From Avibacterium volantium (lineage in GTDB: Bacteria > Pseudomonadota > Gammaproteobacteria > Enterobacterales > Pasteurellaceae), in NCBI RefSeq assembly GCF_900635775.1, contig NZ_LR134167.1:1955001-2019000 (forward strand): DNA of 64,000 nt, read 5' to 3'. Shown one piece after another: positions 19,361 to 27,844 of the stretch. The position numbers and the translations under genes are program-made. How positions within the stretch are numbered: position 1 is the stretch's first letter; the number at the start of each line of letters is the position of its first letter. Below the pieces are notes generated by a model. That model was given only the letters and a program-made list of their open reading frames with translations, was not told the DNA's origin and did no database searches.

Positions 19361-20557
19361 TTAGTTGATTATTTTCATAATATCTTCAGCCAACCCGCCA
19401 CGCTGAATAATTTCTCGCATACGGTGCATCAAAGGTGCGGTTTGACGAAAGAAGAGTTGGTAAGAAGGACAAAGATAATTTTGTTTAAATTTTTCCCCTT
19501 TCAAATTCACAATACGATGCTTCGGACACCCGCCTTGACAAATCATTCTCACATCACATTTTTCGCAGGCTTTAGTGAGCGTTTCTTTTTTCGCCTTACC
19601 AAATTTTTGTTGCTTGGTTGAAAGTGCAATTTGATTGAGAGGCTGTTTATTCACATTACCTAAACGATAATCAGGATAAACATAGTGATCGCAAGAATAA
19701 ACATCTCCATTGGCTTCTACGATCATTGCGGTGCCACAAGTTTCCGTATGAATACAGCTGGTGGAAGGATAGCCCAACCATTGCCCAAGTAAGTTATCAA
19801 ATTCACGCACGAAAATACGCCCCACATCTTGTCGAACCCATTCGGTAAACACGTCTAATAGGAAATGCCCGTAGCCATCGGCTGGTACAGAAAAGGGAGC
19901 CATTCGATAATTTTTTCCAGGACTATAATCACAGCGTTGTAAGGAATAATTCGCCACTTCAACAATAGGAATAAACTGCATAAAAGTCGAGCCTAACTCT
20001 TTCAACGCTTGGTAAGTTTCCCGTCCTTTATCCCAGTTTTTATCATTAATTACAGTGAGCGTATTAAAATCCACTTCATATTCTTTTAATAGATCAATGG
20101 CTTTTTTCACCCGTTCAAATGTGGGCTGCCCATTGACAGAAATACGATAGCGGTCGTGAACCTCACTTAAACCATCCACAGAAATCCCTATAAGAAAATT
20201 ATTTTCTTTGAAAAATTCTGCCCATTGACGATTAATCGCAATGCCATTGGTTTGAAAACCATTGGTAATCGTTTTGCCGTTAGCAAATTCTTTCTGAAAT
20301 TGCACCGCTCTTTTAAAAAAATCCAAACCGAGTAAGGTGGGTTCACCGCCTTGCCACGCGAAATCAACGTGATCGCCTGCGTGGGATTCAATGTAATTTT
20401 TGGTATATTGACGTAAAGTATCGTCAGACATTAGGCGAACGTTATGTGTTAGGACTTGCTCTTTTTCCAAATAAAAACAGTATTCACATTTGATATTGCA
20501 ATGGAAACTACTTGGTTTTGCCATCATATGAAAATAAGCGGGTTGAGATTGACACAT
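19361..20557 (-). CDS. Anaerobic sulfatase-maturating enzyme (radical SAM/SPASM)
   Basis: 398 residues from the ATG at 20555-20557, preceded by AGGAG. A TTG six bases upstream is rejected. The radical SAM cluster motif CNIKCEYC uses C20, C24 and C27, and the C-terminal SPASM region has CIHTETCGTAM, DVYSCDHYVYP and CEKCDVRMICQGGCPKHR for two auxiliary 4Fe-4S clusters. It oxidises the active-site Cys (or Ser) of sulfatases to formylglycine in the cytoplasm without oxygen. It lies just upstream of the Sec sulfatase and would also serve the Tat sulfatase at 27.8 kb. The gene name anSME/aslB is used for relatives. Confidence 0.95.
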   Translation of the reverse strand: MCQSQPAYFHMMAKPSSFHCNIKCEYCFYLEKEQVLTHNVRLMSDDTLRQYTKNYIESHAGDHVDFAWQGGEPTLLGLDFFKRAVQFQKEFANGKTITNGFQTNGIAINRQWAEFFKENNFLIGISVDGLSEVHDRYRISVNGQPTFERVKKAIDLLKEYEVDFNTLTVINDKNWDKGRETYQALKELGSTFMQFIPIVEVANYSLQRCDYSPGKNYRMAPFSVPADGYGHFLLDVFTEWVRQDVGRIFVREFDNLLGQWLGYPSTSCIHTETCGTAMIVEANGDVYSCDHYVYPDYRLGNVNKQPLNQIALSTKQQKFGKAKKETLTKACEKCDVRMICQGGCPKHRIVNLKGEKFKQNYLCPSYQLFFRQTAPLMHRMREIIQRGGLAEDIMKIIN

Positions 20558-20628
20558 AAACAACTCCTAATGTGAAAGAAATGTTAGGTTAGGGAAACGA
20601 TAATTCAATTTAACTAAAATTATCTGAT

Positions 20629-20654
20629 AAGAGGGAAATTTCCTTTTCCCTCTT
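20629..20654 (-). other. Intercistronic hairpin between the RpiB-like gene and the maturase gene
   Basis: AAGAGGGAAA / TTTCCCTCTT, a 10-bp perfect stem with a 6-nt loop, in a 117-117-bp class gap between co-oriented genes. On the minus strand no long T-run follows, so it looks more like an RNA-processing or stabilising hairpin, or a leaky terminator that lowers maturase and sulfatase expression. Confidence 0.6.
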
Positions 20655-20680
20655 ACATTGCATAAAAAGCAAAAACGAAA

Positions 20681-21319
20681 TTAGCTATTCAATACTTCTG
20701 TAACATAAGCTCGGATTTCATCGTCTTGGCAGTTATCGAAGAAGCATTGTTGGAAGCGTTCACCACTCACTGCGGTTTTCACCAATTCTGGATCAATTGA
20801 ACGCAAGGTGTCTAAATAGTCTTTCGCCACCGCCGTTTTCACTTGATTGAGAATGCCAGCATTGCGAACTTGAGGTTCACGACGTTCAACTGGATAGCCT
20901 TGACCACGCTCACCTTCAAAGGCTTTTTCAAACATATAACGCACGTTTAATTCTGCCCCCCAGCCGAATCCTTTAGCAAAGGCTAAAGATAATGCGTTAC
21001 CATTGTTGATTTGTGCGAATAAGAACGCGTCAGCAGGTTCTAAGCAGTAACCACACACCACACCTGGGTGCAGGTTTAATGACATTAATGCACCTTGCCC
21101 TGTTCCACAACCCGCTACAACGAAATCCACCGCTTTAGAGTTCAATAAAATGCTCGCCATAATCCCTAAGTGGATATAAGTTAAGTGGTGATCTTGCTCG
21201 CTGTTCATTCCCACGTTATAAACGCTATGCCCTTTTGGCTCAACCACGTTTTTTAACTCATTTAAGATAATTGGGTTTTTCGCCGCTTGGCTGTTTTCCA
21301 TCATTAATGCAATTTTCAT
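20681..21319 (-). CDS. RpiB/LacA/LacB-family sugar isomerase, probable unsaturated-uronate isomerase (DhuI-like)
   Basis: 212 residues, longer than ordinary RpiB (~150). The RpiB-type anion-binding motif is seen in VAGCGTGQGALMSLN near residue 70, followed by NNGNALSLAFAKGFGWGAELN. Streptococcal glycosaminoglycan clusters carry an RpiB-family isomerase (DhuI) that acts on 4-deoxy-5-hexosulose-uronate in place of KduI; the extended length and context fit this. A ribose-5-phosphate or galactose-6-phosphate isomerase role is less likely here. It lies 35 bp downstream of the GH105 gene. Together with kduI at 12.8 kb the region therefore encodes two unrelated candidate isomerases for the same step. 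Confidence 0.78.
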   Translation of the reverse strand: MKIALMMENSQAAKNPIILNELKNVVEPKGHSVYNVGMNSEQDHHLTYIHLGIMASILLNSKAVDFVVAGCGTGQGALMSLNLHPGVVCGYCLEPADAFLFAQINNGNALSLAFAKGFGWGAELNVRYMFEKAFEGERGQGYPVERREPQVRNAGILNQVKTAVAKDYLDTLRSIDPELVKTAVSGERFQQCFFDNCQDDEIRAYVTEVLNS

Positions 21320-21354
21320 TTTTCTTTCCTTAATTCAATAATTAAAAGTTACCG

Positions 21355-22404
21355 TTATTCGGCTTGTAATTGATAAATTTCTGCTCCTGCAAGTAAGAAA
21401 GCACCCACACCGTAATCGATGTTGTCTTCTTCTTTCACTTCACGCGGATTGAAAGCAGGAAGCTGAATCCAGCCTAATTTGCCCTCAGAATTGACCGCAC
21501 TTTCTAATGCAGCCCACGCTTTTTCAACCACTGGCAAATAAGTTGCACGATCTAAAATGCCTTGATTGATCCCCCAAGCTAATGCGTAGCAGAATAATGC
21601 TGTTGCGCTACTTTCTTTGGCTGGGAAAGTTTGAGGATCAAGTAAACTTGCACGCCAGAAACCGTCTTCTTGTTGGAACGGTAAGATGGTTTCTGCAAGA
21701 TGACAATAAAGCGCTAAATAACGTTCGCGATCTGGGAAATCTTCTGGCATATCACGGAACAAGCGTGGAATGGCGGCAATCACCCAACCTACGCCACGTC
21801 CCCAAAAGACTTTTTCACCATTGGCTTCACGCAATTCACCGCCTTTGCCATCTGGAATATAACGGTAATCACGATAGAACAAGCCCGTTTCTTTATCTTG
21901 TAGATGATCGACAGAATCCCACCACGCTTGGTTTGCGTAATCACGGTATTTGCTTTCGCCCGTTAAGGTGGAGAGGGTAAAGAACACTTGTGGTGCCATA
22001 AAGAGTGAATCACACCACCACCAATCTTCACGCCCTGGTTTTGGATTTGCCAGCATATCTTCTACAAAGTTGATGGTTGGCTCTAAGGCTTCTGGTTGAT
22101 TAAATAACGGATACACATCAAGATAGGATTGTGCACAAACCAAATCATCAGCAAAGCGTAAATGTGGTCCTGTGCGGAACCCCGTGTGCAAGGTATAATC
22201 TAATGCCCCATCTAAAAAGCTTTGTTCACCCGTTACTTTCCACGCATTGGACACACTTGCCCAAAACACCGCGCGATCCCAGTCTGTGTCTTTAATAAAA
22301 CGCACTCGTCCTGTGCGTCTAATCACCGTGCGTGTTTGATGATCTTTTTGCCAATGATACACGCGTTTCATTAACTCAAGGGTTTGCTGTTGTTGAGGGT
22401 TCAT
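21355..22404 (-). CDS. GH105/GH88-like unsaturated uronyl hydrolase
   Basis: 349 residues with no signal peptide, so cytoplasmic. The alpha/alpha-barrel family pattern is visible: WDRAVFWASVSNAWKVTG, RFADDLVCAQSYLDVY with an Asp-Asp pair, PGREDWWWCDSLFMAP with the likely catalytic Asp, and FWGRGVGWVIAAI. These are closer to GH105 (YteR/YesR) than to classic GH88. The family hydrates the double bond of 4,5-unsaturated uronic acids at the end of lyase products, releasing the uronate. It sits between the PTS IIA gene (31-bp gap) and the isomerase gene, so it probably splits imported unsaturated glycosaminoglycan disaccharides. Confidence 0.83.
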   Translation of the reverse strand: MNPQQQQTLELMKRVYHWQKDHQTRTVIRRTGRVRFIKDTDWDRAVFWASVSNAWKVTGEQSFLDGALDYTLHTGFRTGPHLRFADDLVCAQSYLDVYPLFNQPEALEPTINFVEDMLANPKPGREDWWWCDSLFMAPQVFFTLSTLTGESKYRDYANQAWWDSVDHLQDKETGLFYRDYRYIPDGKGGELREANGEKVFWGRGVGWVIAAIPRLFRDMPEDFPDRERYLALYCHLAETILPFQQEDGFWRASLLDPQTFPAKESSATALFCYALAWGINQGILDRATYLPVVEKAWAALESAVNSEGKLGWIQLPAFNPREVKEEDNIDYGVGAFLLAGAEIYQLQAE

Positions 22405-22435
22405 AATTTTTCCTCTTTATTGTAAGCCAGAATGC

Positions 22436-22873
22436 TTATAGTCCGTCTGTTTCGTCTTCATCATCTTGCGAAAGTGCGGCAAGATCTTGGCGTAAATCTT
22501 TGATTTGGCTAAATTCGCCATTGGCAAGACAATCCGTTAATTCACGCAGGGTGAATTCCTCACGTTCTAATGCCGCATTGACGATCATTGATAAATTGGT
22601 GCCAGCCACTACTTCGACATTAGGATCTTGCAATAAGAGATTGATTGCACGATTACAAGGAGAACCACCATAAAGATCCACTAAAAATAAAACACCGTCC
22701 CCTGAGTTTACACGCTCTTTCGCCGCTAATAATTGGGCTTCTAGCTCATCAGTGGACATAGATTCTAAGAAATCAACAAATTCTAATTGCGGTTGTTCGC
22801 CAACAATAGCTTGTACGGCTGAACGCATACCCGAAGCAAAATTAATATGACCTGATACCACGATACCTAACAT
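22436..22873 (-). CDS. PTS mannose-family enzyme IIA (AgaF-like)
   Basis: 145 residues. The phosphorylatable histidine is H9 in VVSGHINFASG. The following FLVDLYGGSPCNRA is the typical IIA-Man core. It accepts phosphate from HPr and passes it to IIB in the cytoplasm. Encoded after IIB, IIC and IID on the same strand. Related IIA proteins occur in N-acetylgalactosamine PTS (AgaF) and in streptococcal hyaluronan-disaccharide PTS. Confidence 0.92.
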   Translation of the reverse strand: MLGIVVSGHINFASGMRSAVQAIVGEQPQLEFVDFLESMSTDELEAQLLAAKERVNSGDGVLFLVDLYGGSPCNRAINLLLQDPNVEVVAGTNLSMIVNAALEREEFTLRELTDCLANGEFSQIKDLRQDLAALSQDDEDETDGL

Positions 22874-22955
22874 AAGCTGTCCTTGTTTTTCTTGTTATTG
22901 TGGAGGGAATGAGATAGCTCTCATTCCCTGATTTCGTTGATTACTCAACAGAGCA

Positions 22956-23822
22956 TTAGATAATGCCGATTAAATGTCCAACCACACCAAAAGCAAGCGT
23001 ACTAAAAATAAGTACTGGTGGTTTCGCCCAGAAGCCTGTACCTTTTACTAATTTAAACATTAGGAAAACTAAGGCTAATGGTAACAAGTTTGGCATAATC
23101 TTATCGAAAAGTGCGGTCTGTAATTCCACCACTTTTCCACCCATTTCTATGGTTGCCGTGGTTTTAAAGCGTATAAAGGTCGCACACAATGCCCCGATAA
23201 CGAAAATACCCATAATGTTCGCTGCTTTAGCTAAACGCTCGGTAGAATCACTCATATTTACCATCGCAGCTGTACCGGCTTTATATCCCATAAACATCAA
23301 GCTGAAGTACACAAAGAAGTGTAAAATTTGATATAGGATAAAGAACACGAACGGCCCCGCAATCGATCCTTCAATCGCAATAGATGAACCTAATGCAAGG
23401 GTTAATGGCATAATGGTCATATGGTCGATACCATCACCGATCCCCCCAGTTGGGCCCATACCCGCTACTTTCATTACGTTGATAGTAGATGGTTTTTCTT
23501 TATTTTCTTCCATCGCAATGGCTGTACCAAGCAAGAAAGTAAAGAGTTTTGGACTTGCATTGAAGAATTGTAGGTGGTTTTTCAATGATTTCGCTAAATC
23601 ATATTTATTGTTACCGTGAATTTTTTTCAACGCTGGGATAATTGAATATGCCCAACCACCTGCCTGCATACGTTCAAAGTTGAAGTTCCCTTCCATAAAC
23701 AAACCACGAATCGCACATTTCCAAAGATCACCTTTTGTAATCACTTTGCGAACGGTTTGATCTTGATACGCATCGATATCATCAACAAGATTTACTTGAT
23801 TATTTACGTTTTTAGATTCCAT
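22956..23822 (-). CDS. PTS mannose-family enzyme IID (AgaE-like)
   Basis: 288 residues from the ATG at 23820-23822, which overlaps the end of the IIC gene and is preceded by AGGAG within that gene. The longer reading frame to 23915 is an overlap artefact. The IID pattern is present: LFMEGNFNFERMQAGGWAYSIIPALKKIH at the N-terminus, MGPTGGIGDGIDHMTIMPL near 125, and hydrophobic C-terminal segments. It is an inner-membrane subunit that works with IIC to move the sugar. Gene order IIB-IIC-IID-IIA matches aga and streptococcal glycosaminoglycan loci. Confidence 0.92.
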   Translation of the reverse strand: MESKNVNNQVNLVDDIDAYQDQTVRKVITKGDLWKCAIRGLFMEGNFNFERMQAGGWAYSIIPALKKIHGNNKYDLAKSLKNHLQFFNASPKLFTFLLGTAIAMEENKEKPSTINVMKVAGMGPTGGIGDGIDHMTIMPLTLALGSSIAIEGSIAGPFVFFILYQILHFFVYFSLMFMGYKAGTAAMVNMSDSTERLAKAANIMGIFVIGALCATFIRFKTTATIEMGGKVVELQTALFDKIMPNLLPLALVFLMFKLVKGTGFWAKPPVLIFSTLAFGVVGHLIGII

Positions 23823-24582
23823 CTTCGAACTCCTGTGCTTGTGATTGGTTGTTGTTATTGCTGTTACCTGAGAAGTAGAAATAAAGTACTGCGATTGAAC
23901 CACCGATGATTGCAACGGCCATAATTGGTAGTTTTAAGTAAGTGGTTGCAACGAAACCGATGAAGAACACACCCGCAACTTGTTTTGACCACATAATTTT
24001 TAATAACATTGCAAAACCGATTGCTGGAACTAAACGCGCACCTAAGCCTAAGCCTTCTAATAATGCTTTTGGTGAGTTATTGTTGATCCAATCTGCTGCG
24101 TGTTCACCGAAGTACACGGTAATAAAGGCAACGATTGCATACATTAATGAACGTAATGAAATCGTCGAAATCAATAAGAAATCAATACCATTTGGATTCG
24201 CTTGTTCTGCATACTCATCGGCTTTACCCATTGTGAATGAAGTTAATGCGAAGAAACCAATCACCAACATTTGCATTAATACAGCAATTGGCATACCTAC
24301 ACCCATTGCCACTTCCGCGCTTTGACCTGTCATTGCGGCGAAAGCCACTGCGGCGATAGTACCCATTGTTACATCTGGTGGCTGAGCCCCAGCATTAGGC
24401 ACTAAACCTAACCAAGCTAATTCAAGTGTTGCACCTGTGATTAAGCCTAATTGCAAATCCCCCATAATCAAGCCCACAATAGGCCCTGTGATTAACGGAC
24501 GGTGGATATTTAATGCGACATCGTATTTATCGATACCACAGAAGAACGCCCAAACGGCGACTAATAATGCTTCAGTTAACAT
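23812..24582 (-). CDS. PTS mannose-family enzyme IIC (AgaW/AgaC-like)
   Basis: 256 residues, highly hydrophobic. IIC-Man features are HRPLITGPIVGLIMGDLQLGLITGATLELAWLGLVPN near the N-terminus (read in parts) and PPDVTMGTIAAVAFAAMTG. It forms the translocation channel for the sugar. It follows the IIB gene by 19 bp and overlaps the IID start by 11 bp, which implies translational coupling. Confidence 0.92.
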   Translation of the reverse strand: MLTEALLVAVWAFFCGIDKYDVALNIHRPLITGPIVGLIMGDLQLGLITGATLELAWLGLVPNAGAQPPDVTMGTIAAVAFAAMTGQSAEVAMGVGMPIAVLMQMLVIGFFALTSFTMGKADEYAEQANPNGIDFLLISTISLRSLMYAIVAFITVYFGEHAADWINNNSPKALLEGLGLGARLVPAIGFAMLLKIMWSKQVAGVFFIGFVATTYLKLPIMAVAIIGGSIAVLYFYFSGNSNNNNQSQAQEFEDGI

Positions 24583-24601
24583 AAACGCTCCTTATTGAGT
24601 A

Positions 24602-25090
24602 TTAAAGATATTGTTTAATATCGATTTCTTGTGCATCTGGCGTATTTTGAATTGTGCAAGTTACCCCTGCGTTCACCATACGGCGGAATGCATCAAGATC
24701 CTTTTCATCAACAGAAACCGTTTTGGTTAATTGCGTTTTGCCTTCGTGGAAATGCATATTACCGATATTGCAATGTTTGATAGGCACACCACCTTCAACT
24801 AAGCGTGCGACATCTGTTGGGTTATTACATAAAATAAAGATTTTTTGCTGTGGCGAGGCTTTATGAATCACATCAATCGTTTTCTGAATTGTAAAGAAAC
24901 GTACCGCATATTCCCCCCCCGCTGAAGCTTTCATTCCGGCTTGCATAAATGCCGCATTTGGGCCTTCTGCCGCTTCATCGTTTGCCACTAAAATCAAATT
25001 GGCTTCTGAGTGTTTACCCCAAGTAATACGGATTTGTCCGTGTAATAAACGCTCGTCAATTCGTGTCCATACAATATTAGGTGTAGCCAT
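24602..25090 (-). CDS. PTS mannose-family enzyme IIB (AgaV/AgaB-like)
   Basis: 162 residues, standard length. The active-site histidine is H17 in RIDERLLHGQI. CNIGNMHFHEGKTQLT near residue 108 is typical. It takes phosphate from IIA and gives it to the sugar as it enters through IIC/IID. It starts 14 bp after agaS. Sugar could be GalNAc, galactosamine or an unsaturated glycosaminoglycan disaccharide; the linked GH105 gene favours the latter. Confidence 0.93.
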   Translation of the reverse strand: MATPNIVWTRIDERLLHGQIRITWGKHSEANLILVANDEAAEGPNAAFMQAGMKASAGGEYAVRFFTIQKTIDVIHKASPQQKIFILCNNPTDVARLVEGGVPIKHCNIGNMHFHEGKTQLTKTVSVDEKDLDAFRRMVNAGVTCTIQNTPDAQEIDIKQYL

Positions 25091-25104
25091 AAAAAACTCC
25101 TTAA

Positions 25105-26265
25105 TTACGAATGAAATGGGTGAATAATAACGCCTTGAACCACTCGGTTTACTTCACCTGTTGGGCAAGGATTGTCAGTGGTGATACCACGACTGAAAGA
25201 ACTATAAAATGAATTCACTTGCGCAAAAACAATGTATGGGAATAACAAGGCATAATCTGGTGCATTGCTAAAGCCTTCCACTTCAATCACATCTTCGCCT
25301 TCCACGCCTGCTTGCGCAGTTAAACACACAACACGACTTGCAATATTATCGCGGCGTAATTCATTATATAAATCAAGATCATATAAACGGGTATAGGGTT
25401 GATTTGATAAAAATTCCACCACTACCGTTTTAGGATTTACAATAGATTTTGGTCCGTGGCGGAAACCTAACGGTGAATCATAGGTTGCCACAATGCGTCC
25501 TGCGGTTAATTCCAAAATTTTCAATGCAGATTCTTGTGCCAAACCTTGCAAACCACCGCTGCCTAAATAGATAATGCGTTCCATATCTACCTGAGAGAGT
25601 TGACGTGCATAATCCACATAACGCGGGATCAATTTTTCTGTGGCATCGCAAATAAATTGTAGCTGTTCAACTACTGATCCTTTTGGCAATAAGAATACAG
25701 AAAGCGCTGATAACATCATTGAGCTAAAGCTAGATGTCATTGCAAAACCGCCGTCATTGGTTTGTGGAGGCATTAATAAGGCTAAAGTGCGGTCATTTTT
25801 TTGTGCATTTTTATATAACGCCCCTTGCTCATTACAAGTAATGAATAAGTGATAACAGTTAGTTAAACACTGATTGGCTAATTCCACTGCTGCCACACTT
25901 TCAGGGCTGTTACCTGAACGTGCGAAAGAAATTAATAAGGTTGGCACGTCTTGTGCAAAATATTGGTAAGGATTAGACACAATATCTGTTGTGGCAATAG
26001 ATTCCACACGTTTATCCGTTAAGGTTAAAACGAAAGGCTGTAAGGAATGCCCCACAAAAGCGGAAGTTCCTGCGCCGGTGAAAATCACACGTCCATTTGC
26101 TGCATTCATTACAGGTGCGATGAAATCTAAGATTTGCTGACGCTGTGTATCTACCGTATGCAATGCTTGCAACCAAGCTTGAGGCTGATGTTCAATTTCT
26201 TTTGCGGTCATAATGGCTTTACCCGCCACTAATTCGCTTTCTGAAAACCCTAAATAATTTGTCAT
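25105..26265 (-). CDS. agaS: Galactosamine-6-phosphate deaminase/isomerase AgaS (SIS domain)
   Basis: 386 residues from the ATG at 26263-26265 (GGGGAT upstream); a TTG at 26280 overlapping the agaZ stop is rejected. Two SIS sugar-isomerase domains are seen: VIFTGAGTSAFVGHSL and SFARSGNSPESVAAVELA in the first, IIYLGSGGLQGLAQESALKILELTAG in the second. AgaS was shown in E. coli and Shewanella to convert galactosamine-6-phosphate to tagatose-6-phosphate with release of ammonia. It is the second gene of the minus-strand run, 15 bp after agaZ. Confidence 0.93.
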   Translation of the reverse strand: MTNYLGFSESELVAGKAIMTAKEIEHQPQAWLQALHTVDTQRQQILDFIAPVMNAANGRVIFTGAGTSAFVGHSLQPFVLTLTDKRVESIATTDIVSNPYQYFAQDVPTLLISFARSGNSPESVAAVELANQCLTNCYHLFITCNEQGALYKNAQKNDRTLALLMPPQTNDGGFAMTSSFSSMMLSALSVFLLPKGSVVEQLQFICDATEKLIPRYVDYARQLSQVDMERIIYLGSGGLQGLAQESALKILELTAGRIVATYDSPLGFRHGPKSIVNPKTVVVEFLSNQPYTRLYDLDLYNELRRDNIASRVVCLTAQAGVEGEDVIEVEGFSNAPDYALLFPYIVFAQVNSFYSSFSRGITTDNPCPTGEVNRVVQGVIIHPFHS

Positions 26266-26280
26266 CTTATCTATCCCCAA

Positions 26281-27564
26281 TTATTTATTGAAAAAACTTG
26301 CTAAGGCGTATTGACGAACCACCGCACGCACTTTATCTAACACTACGTCTTTACCACGAGGGGCTAATGTACCTGCACGCACGGCGGCATATTGTTCTGG
26401 TAAATATTGGCTTAATAGTGGTAATGGAATATCTACGTTCTCAAAATTGACAAATAATTTTTCTACTGCGGCTGCAATTTCAGGATTAGTCCAGTAATAA
26501 CGGATACGATCACTAAAACTAAAACTTCTCGCAAAACGTTGCTCTAACTCGGTACCGTGGTAGTATTTTTGCCAGTTTTCTGGGTGTGCTAACATTTGCT
26601 CTTCAAGCACAGCGAGTAAGTTGGAGCGTTGTTCTGCCGGGAACAAATAGTCTTCCATTGCACATAAAGCATATAAGCCTTCACGCAATGCAAACGTTAA
26701 TGCCGGCCCCACTTTCAAAATCGCAAAGTGGTTTTTTACTAAGGCTTTGTAAGCTTCTTCCGTTTGATAATCAGTAGAATGTGCTTCAAACACTAAATTT
26801 TCATAATCATTCACCACTTGGCTTAAGGATTGTGCTTTCTCAGGAATAAAATCAATCACTTTTGTATGATCAAACTCTACCCCTGGCTGCACCACCAAAC
26901 CAATTACGCGTGGCCAAATATGTTCTAACCCAACGCGAGCAAAGGCTTGTTGATGAGCATTAATGGTGGCTTTCGCGGCACTTGGTGAAGTTACTTCTAA
27001 TTCGGCAATTTCTTCTGCTTCACCGCCTGGTACAGGAACTTCTGTGCCAACAATGTAAACGATACGATCCGCCAAACCATTTTTTGACGCGGTTTGTTCT
27101 GCAATCACCGCAAGACGAGCGGCACGCTCTGCCACAATTTCATCAGACAATGGCACAGGATCGCCTTTGCAAGACATACTGCAATCTAAGTGAATTTTTT
27201 CAAATCCTGCTGCCACATAAGCTTCAATCAGTTTCTCGGCATTGGCCATTGCTTCATCAGCTGTTAATCCTTGCCAACGATTAGGCCCTAAATGATCGCC
27301 CCCTAAAATTAATTGATCACGCGGAAAACCCACTTGGTCAGCAAGCTGTTCAACGAAATGACGAAAATCCGCTGGCGTCATTCCTGTATAACCACCAAAT
27401 TGATCCACTTGGTTAGAGGTTGCTTCAATAAGTAATGGCGTTTGATCTTGTTTTGCTTGTAACAATGATGCTTCTAATACAAGCGGATGGGCTGAACAAA
27501 CCGAATAAATCCCGATTGCTTGCCCTGTTTTATGCTTTTTAATGAGGTCTAATAAAATACTCAT
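26281..27564 (-). CDS. agaZ: AgaZ/KbaZ/GatZ-family tagatose-bisphosphate aldolase accessory protein
   Basis: 427 residues, typical of the GatZ/KbaZ family: [16 protein letters not shown] at the N-terminus, [15 protein letters not shown] near 85, [12 protein letters not shown] near 117, and [18 protein letters not shown] near 168. In E. coli KbaZ and GatZ are non-catalytic subunits needed for full activity of the class II aldolases KbaY/GatY. An older proposal made this family a tagatose-6-phosphate kinase. No AgaY/KbaY/GatY is found in the window and the aldolase here is class I LacD. It is the promoter-proximal gene of the ~12-14-gene minus-strand run. Confidence 0.9.
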   Translation of the reverse strand: MSILLDLIKKHKTGQAIGIYSVCSAHPLVLEASLLQAKQDQTPLLIEATSNQVDQFGGYTGMTPADFRHFVEQLADQVGFPRDQLILGGDHLGPNRWQGLTADEAMANAEKLIEAYVAAGFEKIHLDCSMSCKGDPVPLSDEIVAERAARLAVIAEQTASKNGLADRIVYIVGTEVPVPGGEAEEIAELEVTSPSAAKATINAHQQAFARVGLEHIWPRVIGLVVQPGVEFDHTKVIDFIPEKAQSLSQVVNDYENLVFEAHSTDYQTEEAYKALVKNHFAILKVGPALTFALREGLYALCAMEDYLFPAEQRSNLLAVLEEQMLAHPENWQKYYHGTELEQRFARSFSFSDRIRYYWTNPEIAAAVEKLFVNFENVDIPLPLLSQYLPEQYAAVRAGTLAPRGKDVVLDKVRAVVRQYALASFFNK

Positions 27565-27844
27565 TGTTATTTCATCCTTTCTTTATATTGAAATATTGAA
27601 TTTCATTTTGTATATATGAAAGAAATTAACCTTTCACATTACTTTAAAAAAATTATAACGAAAGTAATCAAAGCAAAAAAACACAAAAATCGAAATATGT
27701 GATCTAACTCACAAAATAAAATATTTTTTCTAAAACATTGTTTCGAAATATAGAGAAAACCGTTTTTTTATGAAAAAATAACCGCACTTTGTTTATTAAG
27801 AAGTAGCGCAAAGTGCAACTAAGTCAAAGATAAGGAGTAATCAG
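27565..27844. promoter_or_regulatory. Divergent control region with CRP, AgaR-like and KdgR-like sites
   Basis: A 280-bp spacer between agaZ (minus) and the Tat sulfatase (plus). A perfect CRP palindrome TGTGA-N6-TCACA lies at 27698-27713. On the minus strand a perfect TATAAT lies at 27657-27652. This puts transcription start near 27645 and the CRP site centred about 60 bp upstream, the class I position. AgaR-type TTTCRTTT repeats occur at 27570-27585 and 27601-27611, with a TGAAAG-N8-CTTTCA inverted repeat at 27617-27636, just downstream of that start. AAAACATTGTTTC at 27732-27744 fits the KdgR box at every position and lies toward the sulfatase side. A USS copy is at about 27781. Sulfatase RBS is AAGGAG. 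Confidence 0.75.

Noticed and set aside
19355..19621. 88-aa plus-strand frame opposite the anSME 3' end
   Set aside because: Shadow of the radical SAM gene on the other strand, no RBS and no similarity recognised.
22956..23915. Longer IID protein of 319 residues
   Set aside because: The first 31 residues are translated out of the end of the IIC gene; an RBS and ATG at 23822 give the family N-terminus.
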